From positions 186,001 to 250,000 of the forward strand of contig NZ_CP088156.1 in assembly GCF_021088345.1 (NCBI RefSeq): a stretch of DNA of 64,000 nt. The letters run 5' to 3'. The notes beneath the pieces are model-generated. The model saw only the letters and a list, made by a program, of their open reading frames with translations, was not told the origin of the DNA and made no database searches. This DNA is from Bradyrhizobium ontarionense. GTDB taxonomy: Bacteria > Pseudomonadota > Alphaproteobacteria > Rhizobiales > Xanthobacteraceae. Shown piece after piece: positions 1 through 8,919 of the stretch. The position numbers and the translations under genes were made by a program. Numbering within the stretch: position 1 is the stretch's first letter; each line of letters opens with the position of its first letter.

Positions 1-138
1 CATGTCCATGCCGCCCATGTCCATGTCGTTGGCGAGCCAGAGCACATAGGCCCATGCGAGGGCGATCATGATCGCGATCGCGCCACCCACAATCCAGCGA
101 TCGCGCCGCAGTACGGCTTCCAGGGCGCTACCGGTCAT
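1..138 (-). CDS. DUF2182-type membrane protein, N-terminal part
   Basis: The gene starts at 138 on the minus strand and runs off the left edge of the window, so only about 46 residues are visible. They show a short charged N-terminus, one hydrophobic segment (about residues 17-36), and then a Met/Asp/Gly-rich stretch (NDMDMGGMDM). This pattern fits the start of DUF2182 (predicted metal-binding integral membrane) proteins. The DUF1326 gene lies 36 bp upstream on the same strand, and DUF1326-DUF2182 pairs are a recurring arrangement, which supports the call. The family's function is not established; a metal-related role is inference from the Met-rich segment. Confidence 0.7.
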   Translation of the reverse strand, partial: MTGSALEAVLRRDRWIVGGAIAIMIALAWAYVLWLANDMDMGGMDM

Positions 139-174
139 CTGCAAGGCGGGTTGCCGGCCTTGCCGCACGTCGCA

Positions 175-807
175 TCAGGCCTGGTTGGACCAGCTGATCG
201 AGGCGTACAGGCCGTTCTTGCCGGAATTGTCCCAGTGCATGCCGTGATCATTGTAGGTGTTGCCCGCCGCGCCGACGGCCAGCGCCATCCTGTCGGGGCT
301 GACGGGATGGCCGATGTTCACCCACATCTCTCCACTCGGATGCATGGTCGGCAGCGGATCGACGGACATGTGCAGAATGTCAGCGACTTCGGCGGACCGC
401 GTCTTGCCGTCGATCCGGAAGGTGATGGCGGCCTTGCGCACGCCGAGATTGGTGCTGATCAGCGGCGTGAACGCGGCCATCGGGCCGCCGGCCGCACCGG
501 TGAAGATCGCGGCCATCGCCTCGGTCTGCTGGTCGTCGGCGCGCTGATCGACATAGGCGGCGATCGACCAGTCTCCCTCCGCCATCACTCCGGGCGCATG
601 GAGCATCACCGCCGCGTTGAGGCCATCGAGCGCGACATCGCCGTAGCGGCCGGTTTCAATGTGGAACAGCAGCGGCACGTTGCAGAACCCCTCGGTCGGT
701 TGCGCGGTCAGGGGAGGGGCGGCCGACATCAGGCACGGACACAGCAGGCTGCAACTGCAATTTTCGAAATAGTCACCGGACAGGTGCCATGCGACCGGGT
801 CTGCCAT
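175..807 (-). CDS. DUF1326 domain-containing protein
   Basis: A 210-residue soluble protein of the DUF1326 family. The family hallmark is near the N-terminus: a cluster of closely spaced cysteines (ENCSCSLLCPC, about residues 15-25), followed by a beta-rich body with conserved His/Asp residues. The start ATG at 807 follows a GGGAGA ribosome site. It probably forms a two-gene operon with the downstream DUF2182 membrane gene. Biochemical function is unknown; the Cys cluster suggests metal or redox chemistry, but that is inference. Confidence 0.85.
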   Translation of the reverse strand: MADPVAWHLSGDYFENCSCSLLCPCLMSAAPPLTAQPTEGFCNVPLLFHIETGRYGDVALDGLNAAVMLHAPGVMAEGDWSIAAYVDQRADDQQTEAMAAIFTGAAGGPMAAFTPLISTNLGVRKAAITFRIDGKTRSAEVADILHMSVDPLPTMHPSGEMWVNIGHPVSPDRMALAVGAAGNTYNDHGMHWDNSGKNGLYASISWSNQA

Positions 808-1254
808 CGCTGTCTCCCGCTAGGCCAAACCGACAAATTGTTTTCGAACGCGATCTGCACGTCAAAGTTACGCCGCGTGGGGACGTGCCGCAAGCCGGTA
901 ATTTATTCTCTCTGCGTCAGCACCGTGACCGCGCCTCGCCGATCCCTTCATCTGGAATGTGCGTCATAGGCCGAATGGCCGGTCAACAAGCTTGGCTCCG
1001 ACGGCGGTGATCGCAGGGCTCGGTGGTGATGGATTCCGCCTAGAGCGCTATGAGTTGAGGTCTGGTTGCGAACCGCGAAGGAGGTGCGCTCCCTCTCCCG
1101 CTTGCGGGGGAGGGCTGGGGTGGGGGTGTCTCCACGATTGAGGCTGCCCGAGTGGAGAGAGCCCCGGCCCGTCGCTTCGCGCCGACCTCCCCGGCAAGCA
1201 GGAGAGGTGAACTGAGCCTGCGGCTAAGTCGATTTAACCAAGAAACACCGCGCC
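808..1254. other. Intergenic region with a REP-like palindrome
   Basis: No gene could be supported in these 447 bases. The left end is the upstream region of the DUF1326 gene. The middle holds a G/C-rich imperfect palindrome (see 1091-1114), followed by a pyrimidine/purine-skewed stretch to about 1210. Confidence 0.6.
1091..1114. repeat. REP-like palindrome
   Basis: Arms CCCTCTCCCGC (1091-1101) and GCGGGGGAGGG (1104-1114) are complementary with one mismatch, separated by two bases. The sequence continues into a G-rich tail. This type of purine/pyrimidine-skewed palindrome is common between genes in Bradyrhizobium and related genomes. It lies downstream of moaA. Confidence 0.55.
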
Positions 1255-2286
1255 CTAGCCCCCCGTCACGCTCATGTGCCGGCTGACGCTCGGCCGGTTG
1301 TGGCGGCGGTCGATGATGAAGTCGTGGCCCTTTGGCTTCAGGCCGATGGCGCGGTCGATCGCGGCGCTCAGCTCCTCGTCGCTGGCCGAGGCCCGCAGCG
1401 GCTTGCGCAGGTCGGACGCATCCTCGTGGCCGAGGCAGGTGTGCAGGGTGCCGGTGCAGGTGACGCGGACGCGGTTGCAGCTCTCGCAGAAATTATGCGT
1501 CATCGGCGTGATGAAGCCGATCGTGCCGCCGGTCTCGGCGACGCGGACGTAGCGGGCAGGGCCCCCGGTGGTCTCGTCGAGGTCGGTCATCGTGTACTGC
1601 TGCGCCAGCCGCGCCCGCAGCAGCGACAGCGGCAGATACTGGTCGATGCGGCCCTCGCCGATCTCGCCCATCGGCATCACCTCGATCAGGGTGAGCGCCA
1701 TGCCTTTGCCATGCGCCCAGTCGATCAGCACCGGGATCTCGTCCTCGTTCATGTTCTTGAGCGCGACGGCGTTGATCTTCACGGCGAGACCGGCTGTGCG
1801 CGCGGCCTCGATGCCATCGAGCACGCGGTCGAGATCGCCCCAGCGGGTGATGGCGCGGAATTTGGCGGGATCGAGCGTGTCGAGCGAGACGTTGATGCGG
1901 CGGATGCCGCAATCGGCGAGCTCGGCGGCGTACTTCGCGAGCTGCGTCGCGTTGGTCGTCATCGTCAGCTCTCCGAGCGCGCCGCTCGCAAGGTGCCGCG
2001 ACAGCGAGCGCACCAGGCCCATGACGTTGCGCCGGACCAGCGGCTCGCCGCCGGTCAGCCGCAGCTTCTTCACGCCTTTGTGGATGAAGGCCGAGCAGAG
2101 CCGGTCGAGCTCCTCCAGCGTCAGCAGGTCGGCCTTCGGCAGGAAGGCCATGTCCTCCGACATGCAGTAGAAGCATCTGAGGTCGCAGCGGTCGGTGACC
2201 GAGACGCGCAGATAGCTGATGCGACGGCCGAACGGGTCGGTCATCGGGCGCGTCAGGGCGGTGTCACTCAACGTCTCAGCGGTCAT
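1255..2286 (-). CDS. moaA: GTP 3',8-cyclase MoaA
   Basis: Radical-SAM enzyme that converts GTP to 3',8-cyclo-7,8-dihydro-GTP, the first committed step of molybdenum cofactor synthesis. With the ATG at 2286 the protein is 343 residues. The N-terminal cluster motif CxxxCxxC is at Cys34, Cys38 and Cys41 (CDLRCFYC). A TGGEPL motif follows, and the C-terminal second cluster [11 protein letters not shown]...C is present. The chain ends in the Gly-Gly tail required in MoaA. An upstream in-frame ATG at 2328 would add 14 poorly conserved residues. Another Met at 2244 is possible, but neither site has a strong ribosome site. No other moa gene is adjacent. Confidence 0.95.
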   Translation of the reverse strand: MTAETLSDTALTRPMTDPFGRRISYLRVSVTDRCDLRCFYCMSEDMAFLPKADLLTLEELDRLCSAFIHKGVKKLRLTGGEPLVRRNVMGLVRSLSRHLASGALGELTMTTNATQLAKYAAELADCGIRRINVSLDTLDPAKFRAITRWGDLDRVLDGIEAARTAGLAVKINAVALKNMNEDEIPVLIDWAHGKGMALTLIEVMPMGEIGEGRIDQYLPLSLLRARLAQQYTMTDLDETTGGPARYVRVAETGGTIGFITPMTHNFCESCNRVRVTCTGTLHTCLGHEDASDLRKPLRASASDEELSAAIDRAIGLKPKGHDFIIDRRHNRPSVSRHMSVTGG

Positions 2287-2447
2287 GGAGGGCCTTGCGG
2301 TGGCAGCATTGCCACGAGGTGGCCGCACGAGACACGGCCGAACATCATCGATACAAAGCCAATCTAGTCACGATCGCGCCGCCCCACAATCGCTGACGCC
2401 GGGGCTTCGATGCTGCGGTGCAGCTTCGCCGAAGCGAGATTTGTCCG

Positions 2448-2930
2448 CTATTGACGCGCGGCGGCAGGCGCGGGTGCCGGGAAGGCAGAACCGGTCGTCG
2501 CCGGCGCCGCGGTCGGCGCTGCGGCGGCCTTGGGGGTCTTCGGCTTCTTCGGCCGCATATGCTTGACGGCTTTCGGCGGCGCTCCAGGCGCCGGCAGCAG
2601 CTCCGCGACCACCGGATTCGGCTCCATCACCACCGGCGGCGAATTGTTGAAATCGCCGGTGTTGCGGATCACCTGCACCGGCACCGTGGCCGGCTGGTAT
2701 CTGTCCATGGTGAAGGTGACGCTGAAGCCCGAGTCGGGCGCCGGGACGGACACGGAGCAGGGCGTCTTGCAGCCCGGTCCGAGCGAGGTCTTGGCGTCCG
2801 CGCCCTGCGGGACCGAGTCGAGCTGCACGGGAACTTCCGTCGGCGCCATCTTGAAAGCATCCATGGAGAACGACGAGCAGCCGGCCAGGCCAGCTCCCGC
2901 AACCGCAATTGCGATGACGCGCCGAATCAT
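2448..2930 (-). CDS. Proline-rich lipoprotein
   Basis: A 160-residue protein with a lipoprotein signal: a hydrophobic N-terminus and lipobox LAGC with Cys18 as the predicted lipidated residue. The central part (about 35-95) contains a beta-rich segment with a CKTPC pair and the motif VTFTMDRYQPATVPV, which resembles PEGA-type surface domains. The C-terminal 60 residues are Pro/Ala/Lys-rich and probably disordered. Predicted to be anchored in the outer or inner membrane facing the periplasm. Function unknown; it is not clearly in an operon with its neighbours. Confidence 0.8.
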   Translation of the reverse strand: MIRRVIAIAVAGAGLAGCSSFSMDAFKMAPTEVPVQLDSVPQGADAKTSLGPGCKTPCSVSVPAPDSGFSVTFTMDRYQPATVPVQVIRNTGDFNNSPPVVMEPNPVVAELLPAPGAPPKAVKHMRPKKPKTPKAAAAPTAAPATTGSAFPAPAPAAARQ

Positions 2931-3099
2931 GATGTCCGCCCCACAACCCTGCGGCCATCGGCCGCAATCCCACGCCGACCATAAGAGCGTCAGAACAGCG
3001 GCGCAACTGCGGTCAACCCTATTCTCAACAGAACGTTAACGCCCGTCGTGGTGCAGATTTCGAATGAGGGGTCAGGGAGTTAGGCGCGACGCAGCGGAT

Positions 3100-3174
3100 G
3101 AATCGCAGCGGTGGCGCGAGCTCGGTTCGGCCTTCTACGGCCCGCTCCGAGCGGCGGAGAACCTCCTGCGATTC
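3100..3174 (-). other. Nested stem-loop at the gph 3' end
   Basis: Outer arms GAATCGCAG (3100-3108) and CTGCGATTC (3166-3174) are perfectly complementary. An inner pair, GCTCGG (3120-3125) and CCGAGC (3147-3152), is also complementary. The right outer arm overlaps the gph stop codon. There is no U-run, so this may be an RNA-stabilising or Rho-associated 3' structure rather than an intrinsic terminator. Confidence 0.45.
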
Positions 3175-3859
3175 AGCCGATCTTCAGCGAAGGGCCGAGC
3201 GCGCTGACCGCTGCCGGCAGCTCGCGCATGTGGTCGATCAGGTGGTCCGGGTTGAGCTCGGCGATCGGCACGTCCGTATAACCAAAGGTGCAGCCGATCA
3301 CGGGTACGCCGGCGCGGCGGGCGGCGCCGACATCGGTGCCGGCATCGCCGACCATGATCGCCGCACCAATCTCGCCGCCGGCCTGCGCGATGGTCTGGCG
3401 CAGGATCGCCGGATCCGGCTTGGCGACCCCGAACGTGTCGGCGCCGCAGATGGCCGCGAAGCGGGACGACAGGCCGAGCTGGTCGAGCAGCCGCTTCGAC
3501 AGCCATTCCAGCTTGTTGGTGCACACCGCGAACTGGCAGCCGCGGGCGGCGAGCTCGTCGAGCGCGGTCTCGAGCCCCTCGAAGGGCTGCGATTCGACCG
3601 CGATGTTCTCGGCGTAAAAGTCGATGAAATCGGTGGTCAGGCGGTTGATGTCGTCGGGGCTGGCCTGGCGGCCCTCGGCCTCCAGCCCGCGCTCGATCAG
3701 CTTGCGCGCGCCATGTCCGATCATCTTGCGGGCCGAAGCCAGCGGCACCGGCCGCAGGCCTTCGCGCTGCAATATGTGGTTGAGTGCGCTGATGAGGTCC
3801 GGCGCGGTGTCGACCAGGGTGCCGTCGAGATCGAAGACGATGGTGCTGGAGATGCGCAT
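3173..3859 (-). CDS. gph: Phosphoglycolate phosphatase (HAD family)
   Basis: A 228-residue HAD-superfamily hydrolase that removes phosphate from 2-phosphoglycolate. HAD motif I is DLDGT at residues 10-14 (nucleophile Asp10). Motif II is the Thr in CTNK, motif III the Lys in KPDP, and motif [13 protein letters not shown]. The helical cap domain lies between motifs I and II. The length is normal for Gph. It is transcribed divergently from rpiA with about 170 bp between the starts. Substrate assignment within this broad family is by overall resemblance. Confidence 0.88.
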   Translation of the reverse strand: MRISSTIVFDLDGTLVDTAPDLISALNHILQREGLRPVPLASARKMIGHGARKLIERGLEAEGRQASPDDINRLTTDFIDFYAENIAVESQPFEGLETALDELAARGCQFAVCTNKLEWLSKRLLDQLGLSSRFAAICGADTFGVAKPDPAILRQTIAQAGGEIGAAIMVGDAGTDVGAARRAGVPVIGCTFGYTDVPIAELNPDHLIDHMRELPAAVSALGPSLKIG

Positions 3860-4032
3860 CGGTATCCGGTAGCGGCCGCGCCGCGGCCTTGCAAGAGGCT
3901 CGCACAGCCTTTTTGTCCGATTTCGTGACCCGCAACCGCTATTCGTCGCGGCAAAACACCGCTAGATATGCGCCGGTTTTCGGCCCCCGTCCTTCGGGGG
4001 CCCCGATCCGAGGGGCGGGTTCGTTGGTCGAC

Positions 4033-4731
4033 ATGGACGCATTGAAACGGCAGGCGGCGGCGCGCGCGCTGGAGGAGGTCCGAAGCGGTATGAAGCTCGG
4101 CCTCGGCACCGGCTCGACTGCCAAGCATTTCGTCGATCTGCTCGGGGAAAAGGTCCGCGCCGGCCTGAAAGTGGTGGGTGTGCCGACCTCGGAGGCCACG
4201 CGGGCGCAGGCCGAGGCGTGCGGCGTGCCGCTGACCACGCTCGACGACGTCGACCATCTCGACCTCACGATCGACGGCGCCGACGAGATCAATCCGGCGC
4301 TCGACCTGATCAAGGGCGGTGGCGGGGCGCTGCTGCGCGAGAAGATCGTTGCCAACGCGTCCGATCGCATGATCGTGATCGCCGACGAGACCAAATGGGT
4401 CGAGCGGCTCGGCCGCTTCCCGCTGCCGGTCGAAGTGATTCCGTTCGGCCTCGCCGCCACGCAGCGGGCGATGACCGAGGCCTTCGCCAAGGCAGGCGTT
4501 TCCGGGCAGATGGTGCTGCGCAAGGCCGGAGCCGGAGATGGCCACGTTTTCGTCACCGATGGCGGCCACTGGATTATCGATGTCCGCCTTGGGGAGATCG
4601 AGGATCCCCCGCGTCTGGCGGGTCTTTTGAGCGCAATTCCGGGCGTGGTCGAGCACGGGCTGTTCATCGGCCTTGGCAGCACGGCCATCCTGGCAGGCGC
4701 ACAGGGAATTCGCGTTATCCAGCGGCCTTAA
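4033..4731 (+). CDS. rpiA: Ribose-5-phosphate isomerase A
   Basis: Interconverts ribose 5-phosphate and ribulose 5-phosphate in the pentose phosphate pathway. The protein has 232 residues when started at ATG 4033, which gives the conserved RpiA N-terminus ([14 protein letters not shown]). Longer upstream readings add non-conserved sequence. Family motifs are all present: [31 protein letters not shown] and the EVIPFG segment. The stop codon lies inside the left arm of a strong hairpin (4722-4760). Confidence 0.96.
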   Translation: MDALKRQAAARALEEVRSGMKLGLGTGSTAKHFVDLLGEKVRAGLKVVGVPTSEATRAQAEACGVPLTTLDDVDHLDLTIDGADEINPALDLIKGGGGALLREKIVANASDRMIVIADETKWVERLGRFPLPVEVIPFGLAATQRAMTEAFAKAGVSGQMVLRKAGAGDGHVFVTDGGHWIIDVRLGEIEDPPRLAGLLSAIPGVVEHGLFIGLGSTAILAGAQGIRVIQRP

Positions 4732-4760
4732 GCGCAGCAGGAACCTGCGCTTAAGGCCGC
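4722..4760 (+). terminator. Perfect 16-bp hairpin spanning the rpiA stop codon
   Basis: Arms at 4722-4737 and 4745-4760 are perfectly complementary over 16 bp (outer bases GCGGCC/GGCCGC, inner GCGCAG/CTGCGC), with a 7-base loop. The rpiA TAA (4729-4731) lies within the left arm. No U-run follows, and the next start codon is only 20 bases downstream. It may attenuate or process the transcript rather than end it completely. Confidence 0.6.
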
Positions 4761-4780
4761 AATCTCACAGGAGACTTGGA

Positions 4781-5320
4781 ATGAAGAGCGTGTTCAGAAT
4801 CTTGCCGGCCGCCGGAATAGTGCTGGCCGTGGGGGCGGTCCTTGCCTCGGCAAGCCCCGCTGCCGCGCAGGCGCAGGGCCAGCCGCCGGCGCTGAAGCCG
4901 GCGTCGGCCGCCTGCATGGCCGGCGCACGCGATATTCTCGGGATGAAGAATGCGGCTGCAATGTACGCCAATGCCGTCCCCGGCATCGTGCAGCAGACCA
5001 AGCAGACGCTGCTCCAGGCCAACCTGAACTATCAGAAGGACCTCGACGAGGTCGCCGTGGTGGTCGCGCAGACCTATGCCGGCAAGGAGAAGGAGATCGG
5101 CGAGAAGATGGCGCAGATCTACTGCAACGAGTTCACCGATGCCGAGATCGCGAGCCTCGTCACCTTCTACAAGTCGACGATCGGCCAGAAGCTGCTTGCG
5201 GCCGAGCCGAAGGCGATCCAGATGAGCATGGGCGCCATGAACCAGTGGGCCGCGGAGTTCTCCGACACCGTGACCGCGCAGTTCCGCGCCGAGATGCGCA
5301 AGCGCGGCAAGCAGATCTAG
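4781..5320 (+). CDS. DUF2059 secreted protein
   Basis: A 179-residue protein with a clear Sec signal peptide (hydrophobic 7-25, cleavage near SPAAAQA). A helical DUF2059 domain follows, containing the characteristic FTDAEIASLVTFYKSTIGQKLL segment in the second half. The start ATG 4781 is preceded by a CAGGAGA ribosome site. Predicted periplasmic; the family's function is unknown. The gene lies between rpiA and glutathione reductase on the same strand, 31 bp before the latter. Confidence 0.85.
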   Translation: MKSVFRILPAAGIVLAVGAVLASASPAAAQAQGQPPALKPASAACMAGARDILGMKNAAAMYANAVPGIVQQTKQTLLQANLNYQKDLDEVAVVVAQTYAGKEKEIGEKMAQIYCNEFTDAEIASLVTFYKSTIGQKLLAAEPKAIQMSMGAMNQWAAEFSDTVTAQFRAEMRKRGKQI

Positions 5321-5351
5321 CTGATTCAACAGAGAGCAGGTCGAGGACGAG

Positions 5352-6737
5352 ATGGCTGATTTCGACGTCGACCTGTTTGTGATCGGTGGCGGGTCGGGGG
5401 GCGTGCGCGCCGCCCGCATCGCCGCCGGCCATGGCGCCCGCGTGACGGTCGCCGAGGAATACCGCATGGGCGGCACCTGCGTGATCCGCGGCTGCGTGCC
5501 CAAGAAGCTGTTCGTGATCGGCTCGCATGTGCGCCAGGAGATCGCTGACGCCGCCGGCTTCGGCTGGACGATCCCGACCGCGACGTTCGACTGGCCGACG
5601 CTGATCAGGAACAAGGACAAGGAGATCGCGCGGCTCGAGGCGGCCTACGCCGCCAATGTCGAGAAGAGTGGCGCCCGCATCGTCAAGACACGCGCCGTGC
5701 TCGAGGATGCGCACACCGTGCGGCTCGCGACCGGCGAGACGGTGCGCGCGAAAACCATCCTGATCGCGACCGGCGGCGCGCCCAATCATGGCACGCCCAT
5801 TCCCGGCATCGAGCACGTCATCTCGTCGAACGAGGCGTTTCATCTCGACGAGCTGCCGCGCCGCATCGTGATCCAGGGCGGCGGCTACATCGCGCTGGAA
5901 TTCGCCTGCATCTTCGCCAATTTCGGCTCCGACGTCACCGTCGTCTATCGCGGCGACAACATCCTGCGCGGCTTCGACGAGGACGTGCGCAAGCACGTTC
6001 GTGCCGAGATGGAGAAGGAAGGCATCACCATCCTGACCGGCTGCACGGTTGCCAGCGTCGACAAGCACGGCAAGGACTACACGACGCATCTGTCGAACGG
6101 CTCCAGCATCGCCTCCGACAAGGTGATGTTCGCGATCGGCCGGCATCCGGCCGTGGCCAATCTGGGCCTGGAAAAGGCCGGCGTCGCCATCAATCCCAGG
6201 AACGGCGGCATCGCGGTCGATGCGTTCTCGCAGAGCTCGGTGCCGAGCATCTATGCGATCGGCGATGTCACCCACCGCTTCAACCTGACGCCGGTCGCGA
6301 TCCGCGAGGGCCATGCCTTTGCCGACACCGTGTTCGGCAACAAGACCGTGCGTGTCGACCACGCCGACATCCCGACCGCGGTGTTCTGCCAGCCGGAAGT
6401 GGGCACGGTCGGCCTGACGGAGACGCAGGCGCGCGAGCTGCACGACCGCGTCGACATCTACAAGACCAGTTTCCGGCCGATCAAGGCGACGATGTCCGGC
6501 CGCGACACCCGTGTGCTGATGAAGCTCGTCGTCGACGGCGCGACCGACCGCGTGCTCGGCTGCCACATCGTCGGCGACATGGCGGCCGAGATCACCCAGG
6601 CCGTCGCCATCGCCATCAAGATGAAGGCGACCAAGGCCGATTTCGACGCCACCGTCGCGCTGCATCCGTCCGCCGCCGAAGAGCTGGTGACGATGCGGAC
6701 GGTAACCGAGCGGCACGTCCGGCAGGCGGCGGAGTAG
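5352..6737 (+). CDS. gor: Glutathione-disulfide reductase
   Basis: A 461-residue flavoprotein that reduces glutathione disulfide with NADPH. The FAD-binding GGGSGG motif is at about residues 12-17. The redox-active disulfide is in GGTCVIRGCVPKK. The second nucleotide-binding motif is GGGYIALEFA, and the C-terminal interface has the catalytic His in HPSAAEE. The second motif is followed by basic residues (VVYRGDNILR), which agrees with NADPH rather than NADH use. Convergent with the LysE-type gene, 25 bp away. Confidence 0.95.
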   Translation: MADFDVDLFVIGGGSGGVRAARIAAGHGARVTVAEEYRMGGTCVIRGCVPKKLFVIGSHVRQEIADAAGFGWTIPTATFDWPTLIRNKDKEIARLEAAYAANVEKSGARIVKTRAVLEDAHTVRLATGETVRAKTILIATGGAPNHGTPIPGIEHVISSNEAFHLDELPRRIVIQGGGYIALEFACIFANFGSDVTVVYRGDNILRGFDEDVRKHVRAEMEKEGITILTGCTVASVDKHGKDYTTHLSNGSSIASDKVMFAIGRHPAVANLGLEKAGVAINPRNGGIAVDAFSQSSVPSIYAIGDVTHRFNLTPVAIREGHAFADTVFGNKTVRVDHADIPTAVFCQPEVGTVGLTETQARELHDRVDIYKTSFRPIKATMSGRDTRVLMKLVVDGATDRVLGCHIVGDMAAEITQAVAIAIKMKATKADFDATVALHPSAAEELVTMRTVTERHVRQAAE

Positions 6738-6762
6738 CCGGACCGCCGCGACGCGCGGCGAG

Positions 6763-7398
6763 TCAGGGGCCGGCCCGCCGGTAAAGCGCAAGGGCGCCAG
6801 CAAGGCTCAGCAGCGCGCCGCCGCAGATGCGATCGAGCCAGAGTGCACCGGAGCGCTTGAGGAAACACATCGCTTGCGAGCCCGCGCTCGCGTAGGCGAG
6901 CATGATCAGGACATCGAGCATCGCGAAGGTGAGGGCCAGCGTGAGATATTGCGGCAGCTGCGGCGCGGACGGCACCACGAACTGCGGCAGGAATGCCGAG
7001 AAGAACAGATAGCCCTTCGGATTTGTGATCGCGACGAGGAAGCTCTTCAGAAACAGCGCGTGCGGCTGTCGTGACCCGTCCTTGCCGTCTGCGGACGTCG
7101 CGAGGTCGATCGACCCGCTGGACCGCAGCAGCATGAGCCCGAGATAGGCGAGGTAGGCCACGCCGATCCACTTCACGACCGAGAACCAGAATTCGGAAGC
7201 GGCGAGCAGTGCGCCCAGGCCGACCGCGACGGCGCCGATGAGGATGAAGTCCGACGCCACCGCGCCGGCGATGCCGGCACAGGCGCGGCGCACACCGACG
7301 CGCGAGCCGTTGGTCAGGGCCAGCAGCACCGTCGGACCGGGGGTCGCGATTCCGATGAAGGCGACGATGGCGAAGCTGAAAAGCGTAAGAGCGTTCAC
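6763..7398 (-). CDS. LysE family exporter
   Basis: A 211-residue integral membrane protein of the LysE/RhtB amino-acid exporter family, with about six hydrophobic segments. The family signature near the N-terminus is ATPGPTVLLALTNGSRVG, and NPKGYLFFSAFLPQF appears in the middle. I chose the GTG at 7398 (VNALTLFSF) because it places the first membrane helix directly at the N-terminus. An upstream ATG at 7464 would add 22 non-hydrophobic residues. The substrate cannot be predicted. Confidence 0.85.
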   Translation of the reverse strand: MNALTLFSFAIVAFIGIATPGPTVLLALTNGSRVGVRRACAGIAGAVASDFILIGAVAVGLGALLAASEFWFSVVKWIGVAYLAYLGLMLLRSSGSIDLATSADGKDGSRQPHALFLKSFLVAITNPKGYLFFSAFLPQFVVPSAPQLPQYLTLALTFAMLDVLIMLAYASAGSQAMCFLKRSGALWLDRICGGALLSLAGALALYRRAGP

Positions 7399-7567
7399 GT
7401 CAGAATGGCCTCGTTGGCGGAAGACGCGCCAGTAGGGCGCGGTCCGGCCGCGAAGGCAAGACATTCCAGCAGGCGGCCAGCGATCGTCTTCGCTGACCCG
7501 CGCTCGACCTGCCGGATCGCGAGGCTCGGCTCCCTCTCGGAAAACGCACCTGGGCGCGATTGCCCGC

Positions 7568-7789
7568 TCAGCGCTCTGCCCGCGAGGCCGTCAACTTCGT
7601 CGCGACGTAGGGCAGCGCGAACAGATACAGACCCGTGCCCAGCAGCACGATCAGCGGGATCAGCGCCAGCAGGCCAATCCAGAAAGCCGGCTGCGTCTGC
7701 GTCATAGCGGCGATGTTGATGATGACGGCGACCGTGAAGGCGATCGATATCCAGCGATGAACCTGCCGGATGGTGTTGTTCCAGTTCAA
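7568..7789 (-). CDS. Small two-helix membrane protein
   Basis: A 73-residue protein with two predicted membrane helices (about 13-32 and 37-58). I chose the TTG at 7789 because a strong GGGGAGGAG ribosome site lies five bases before it. An in-frame GTG at 7822 would add 11 residues. It is the third gene of an operon with the SRPBCC and ArsR genes. Function unknown; it may be a membrane partner of the SRPBCC protein. Confidence 0.7.
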   Translation of the reverse strand: MNWNNTIRQVHRWISIAFTVAVIINIAAMTQTQPAFWIGLLALIPLIVLLGTGLYLFALPYVATKLTASRAER

Positions 7790-7825
7790 CTGCTCCTCCC
7801 CTGATGACGTCGTGATGCGCACGCC

Positions 7826-8236
7826 TCAGCCGAGGCGCGCGACGCTCTGTTCGAGCGCATCGAAGAATTTCGGCCAGCCATAGCGCGCGCCCTGATAGGC
7901 GCGGGTCTGGTCCGGACCGAAGCCGGTCTGCTCCATGCGCAGATGCGTTCCCGTATTCGTCGGCGTCAGCGTCCAGGTCACGACGCTGTCGAGGCCGAGC
8001 GCCGCCCAGGTGTAGGACAGGCTGCGATGCGGCTCGATGGTCACGACCTGGCAGTCGACCACGCCCCAGTCGGCCTCGAGCTTGAAGCGATGATCGACCA
8101 CCGGTGTGAAGTCGTTCCTCATCAGCCACTCCGCGATCAGGTGCGGCTGCGTCAGCGCGCGCCAGAGCTTTTCGGGCGGATGCGCAAACTCGCGCTCGAC
8201 GACGACGGTGCGGGTCTCGGACGCAGTACGGGTCAT
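7826..8236 (-). CDS. SRPBCC (AHSA1-like) domain protein
   Basis: A 136-residue START/SRPBCC-fold protein of the activator-of-Hsp90-ATPase-1-like type. The characteristic opening is FAHPPEKLWRALTQPHLIAEWL, and the C-terminal GWPKFFDALEQSV helix is present. The start ATG overlaps the ArsR stop codon (ATGA, 8233-8236), so translation is coupled. ArsR-SRPBCC pairs are a very common bacterial arrangement in which the regulator controls the ligand-binding protein. The ligand is unknown. Confidence 0.88.
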   Translation of the reverse strand: MTRTASETRTVVVEREFAHPPEKLWRALTQPHLIAEWLMRNDFTPVVDHRFKLEADWGVVDCQVVTIEPHRSLSYTWAALGLDSVVTWTLTPTNTGTHLRMEQTGFGPDQTRAYQGARYGWPKFFDALEQSVARLG

Positions 8237-8565
8237 TGATCCATCCTGTTGAGCAATTTTTCGAGTTCGTCGAACCGGCTCTCCCAGAACGCAGCCATGC
8301 GGCTGGTCCAGTCGAGCAGGGGGGAGAGCGCCTTCGGCTGGGCGCGATAGTGGGTCTGGCGGCCTTCGTGGCGCTCGCGCACCAGGCCGGCCTGCTTGAG
8401 AACGCCGAGATGTTTGGATACGGCCGGTTGCGACACGCCGGCCTTGGTGGTCAGCGCGCCGACCGTCTGCTCGCCGTGGCGGCACAGGCCCTCGAAGATG
8501 GCCCGCCGCGTCGGGTCGGCCAGCGTTCTGAACAAGAGGTCGGGCGTGCGCGGCATGTTATTCAT
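8233..8565 (-). CDS. ArsR family winged-helix repressor
   Basis: A 110-residue regulator with a canonical ArsR helix-turn-helix: RTLADPTRRAIFEGLCRHGE followed by the recognition helix region SQPAVSKHLGVLKQAGLV. It lacks cysteine metal sites of the ArsR/SmtB type, so a non-metal signal is likely. The start at 8565 lies inside one of two palindromes (8560-8609). A second in-frame ATG at 8556 sits just outside the palindrome. The gene is probably autoregulated and heads a three-gene operon. Confidence 0.9.
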   Translation of the reverse strand: MNNMPRTPDLLFRTLADPTRRAIFEGLCRHGEQTVGALTTKAGVSQPAVSKHLGVLKQAGLVRERHEGRQTHYRAQPKALSPLLDWTSRMAAFWESRFDELEKLLNRMDQ

Positions 8566-8609
8566 AACTCGTCGGTTATGGATAAATGCATAACCGATGG
8601 GTTATGAAT
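8560..8609 (-). promoter_or_regulatory. Double palindromic operator of the ArsR operon
   Basis: A 21-bp arm (8560-8580) and its near-perfect inverted copy (8589-8609, two mismatches) flank an 8-base spacer. Each arm itself contains a palindrome of the form ATAAC-N6-GTTAT: 8564-8579 and 8590-8605. The centres are 26 bp apart, two to three helical turns. The element covers the ArsR start codon, which fits strong autorepression and possibly a leaderless transcript. Confidence 0.75.
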
Positions 8610-8919
8610 AGGTCAAGCCGGAACTTGACGCCCGGCTGGATCAGGTCGATCGCGCTGGTCTTCAATTCACCGCGAGGGCCGTGTCGGTCCGGGACGTGCC
8701 GCGCAGCGGCGCGGGCCCGGAGGCCATCCTCCCGATCGTGGTTTTGGATTCCGGGCTCGCCCTTCGGGGCGCCCCGGAATGACTTGGGGAGAGAGTGAGC
8801 GCAAATGCGCCCCCGGGCGCTGAAGAGGTGACACGGCGCGCTCCGCATACTCCGCTCGGGGGACGCCCAGGGGACGCTGCGATGCTAGCAACCTGAAATC
8901 AGTTGCTGGAGATCACGAC
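8610..8919. other. Intergenic region with REP hairpin
   Basis: No gene is supported here. It contains a REP-like hairpin at 8748-8780 and the upstream region of the small gene at 8920. Confidence 0.5.
8748..8780. repeat. REP-like hairpin
   Basis: Arms ATTCCGGG (8748-8755) and CCCGGAAT (8773-8780) are perfectly complementary around a G/C-rich loop containing CCTTCGGGGC. The sequence resembles intergenic REP elements common in alphaproteobacteria. Confidence 0.6.

Noticed and set aside
5160..6803. A 547-codon minus-strand frame opposite glutathione reductase
   Set aside because: Shadow of the gor gene; the plus strand has FAD, redox-disulfide and NADPH motifs in order.
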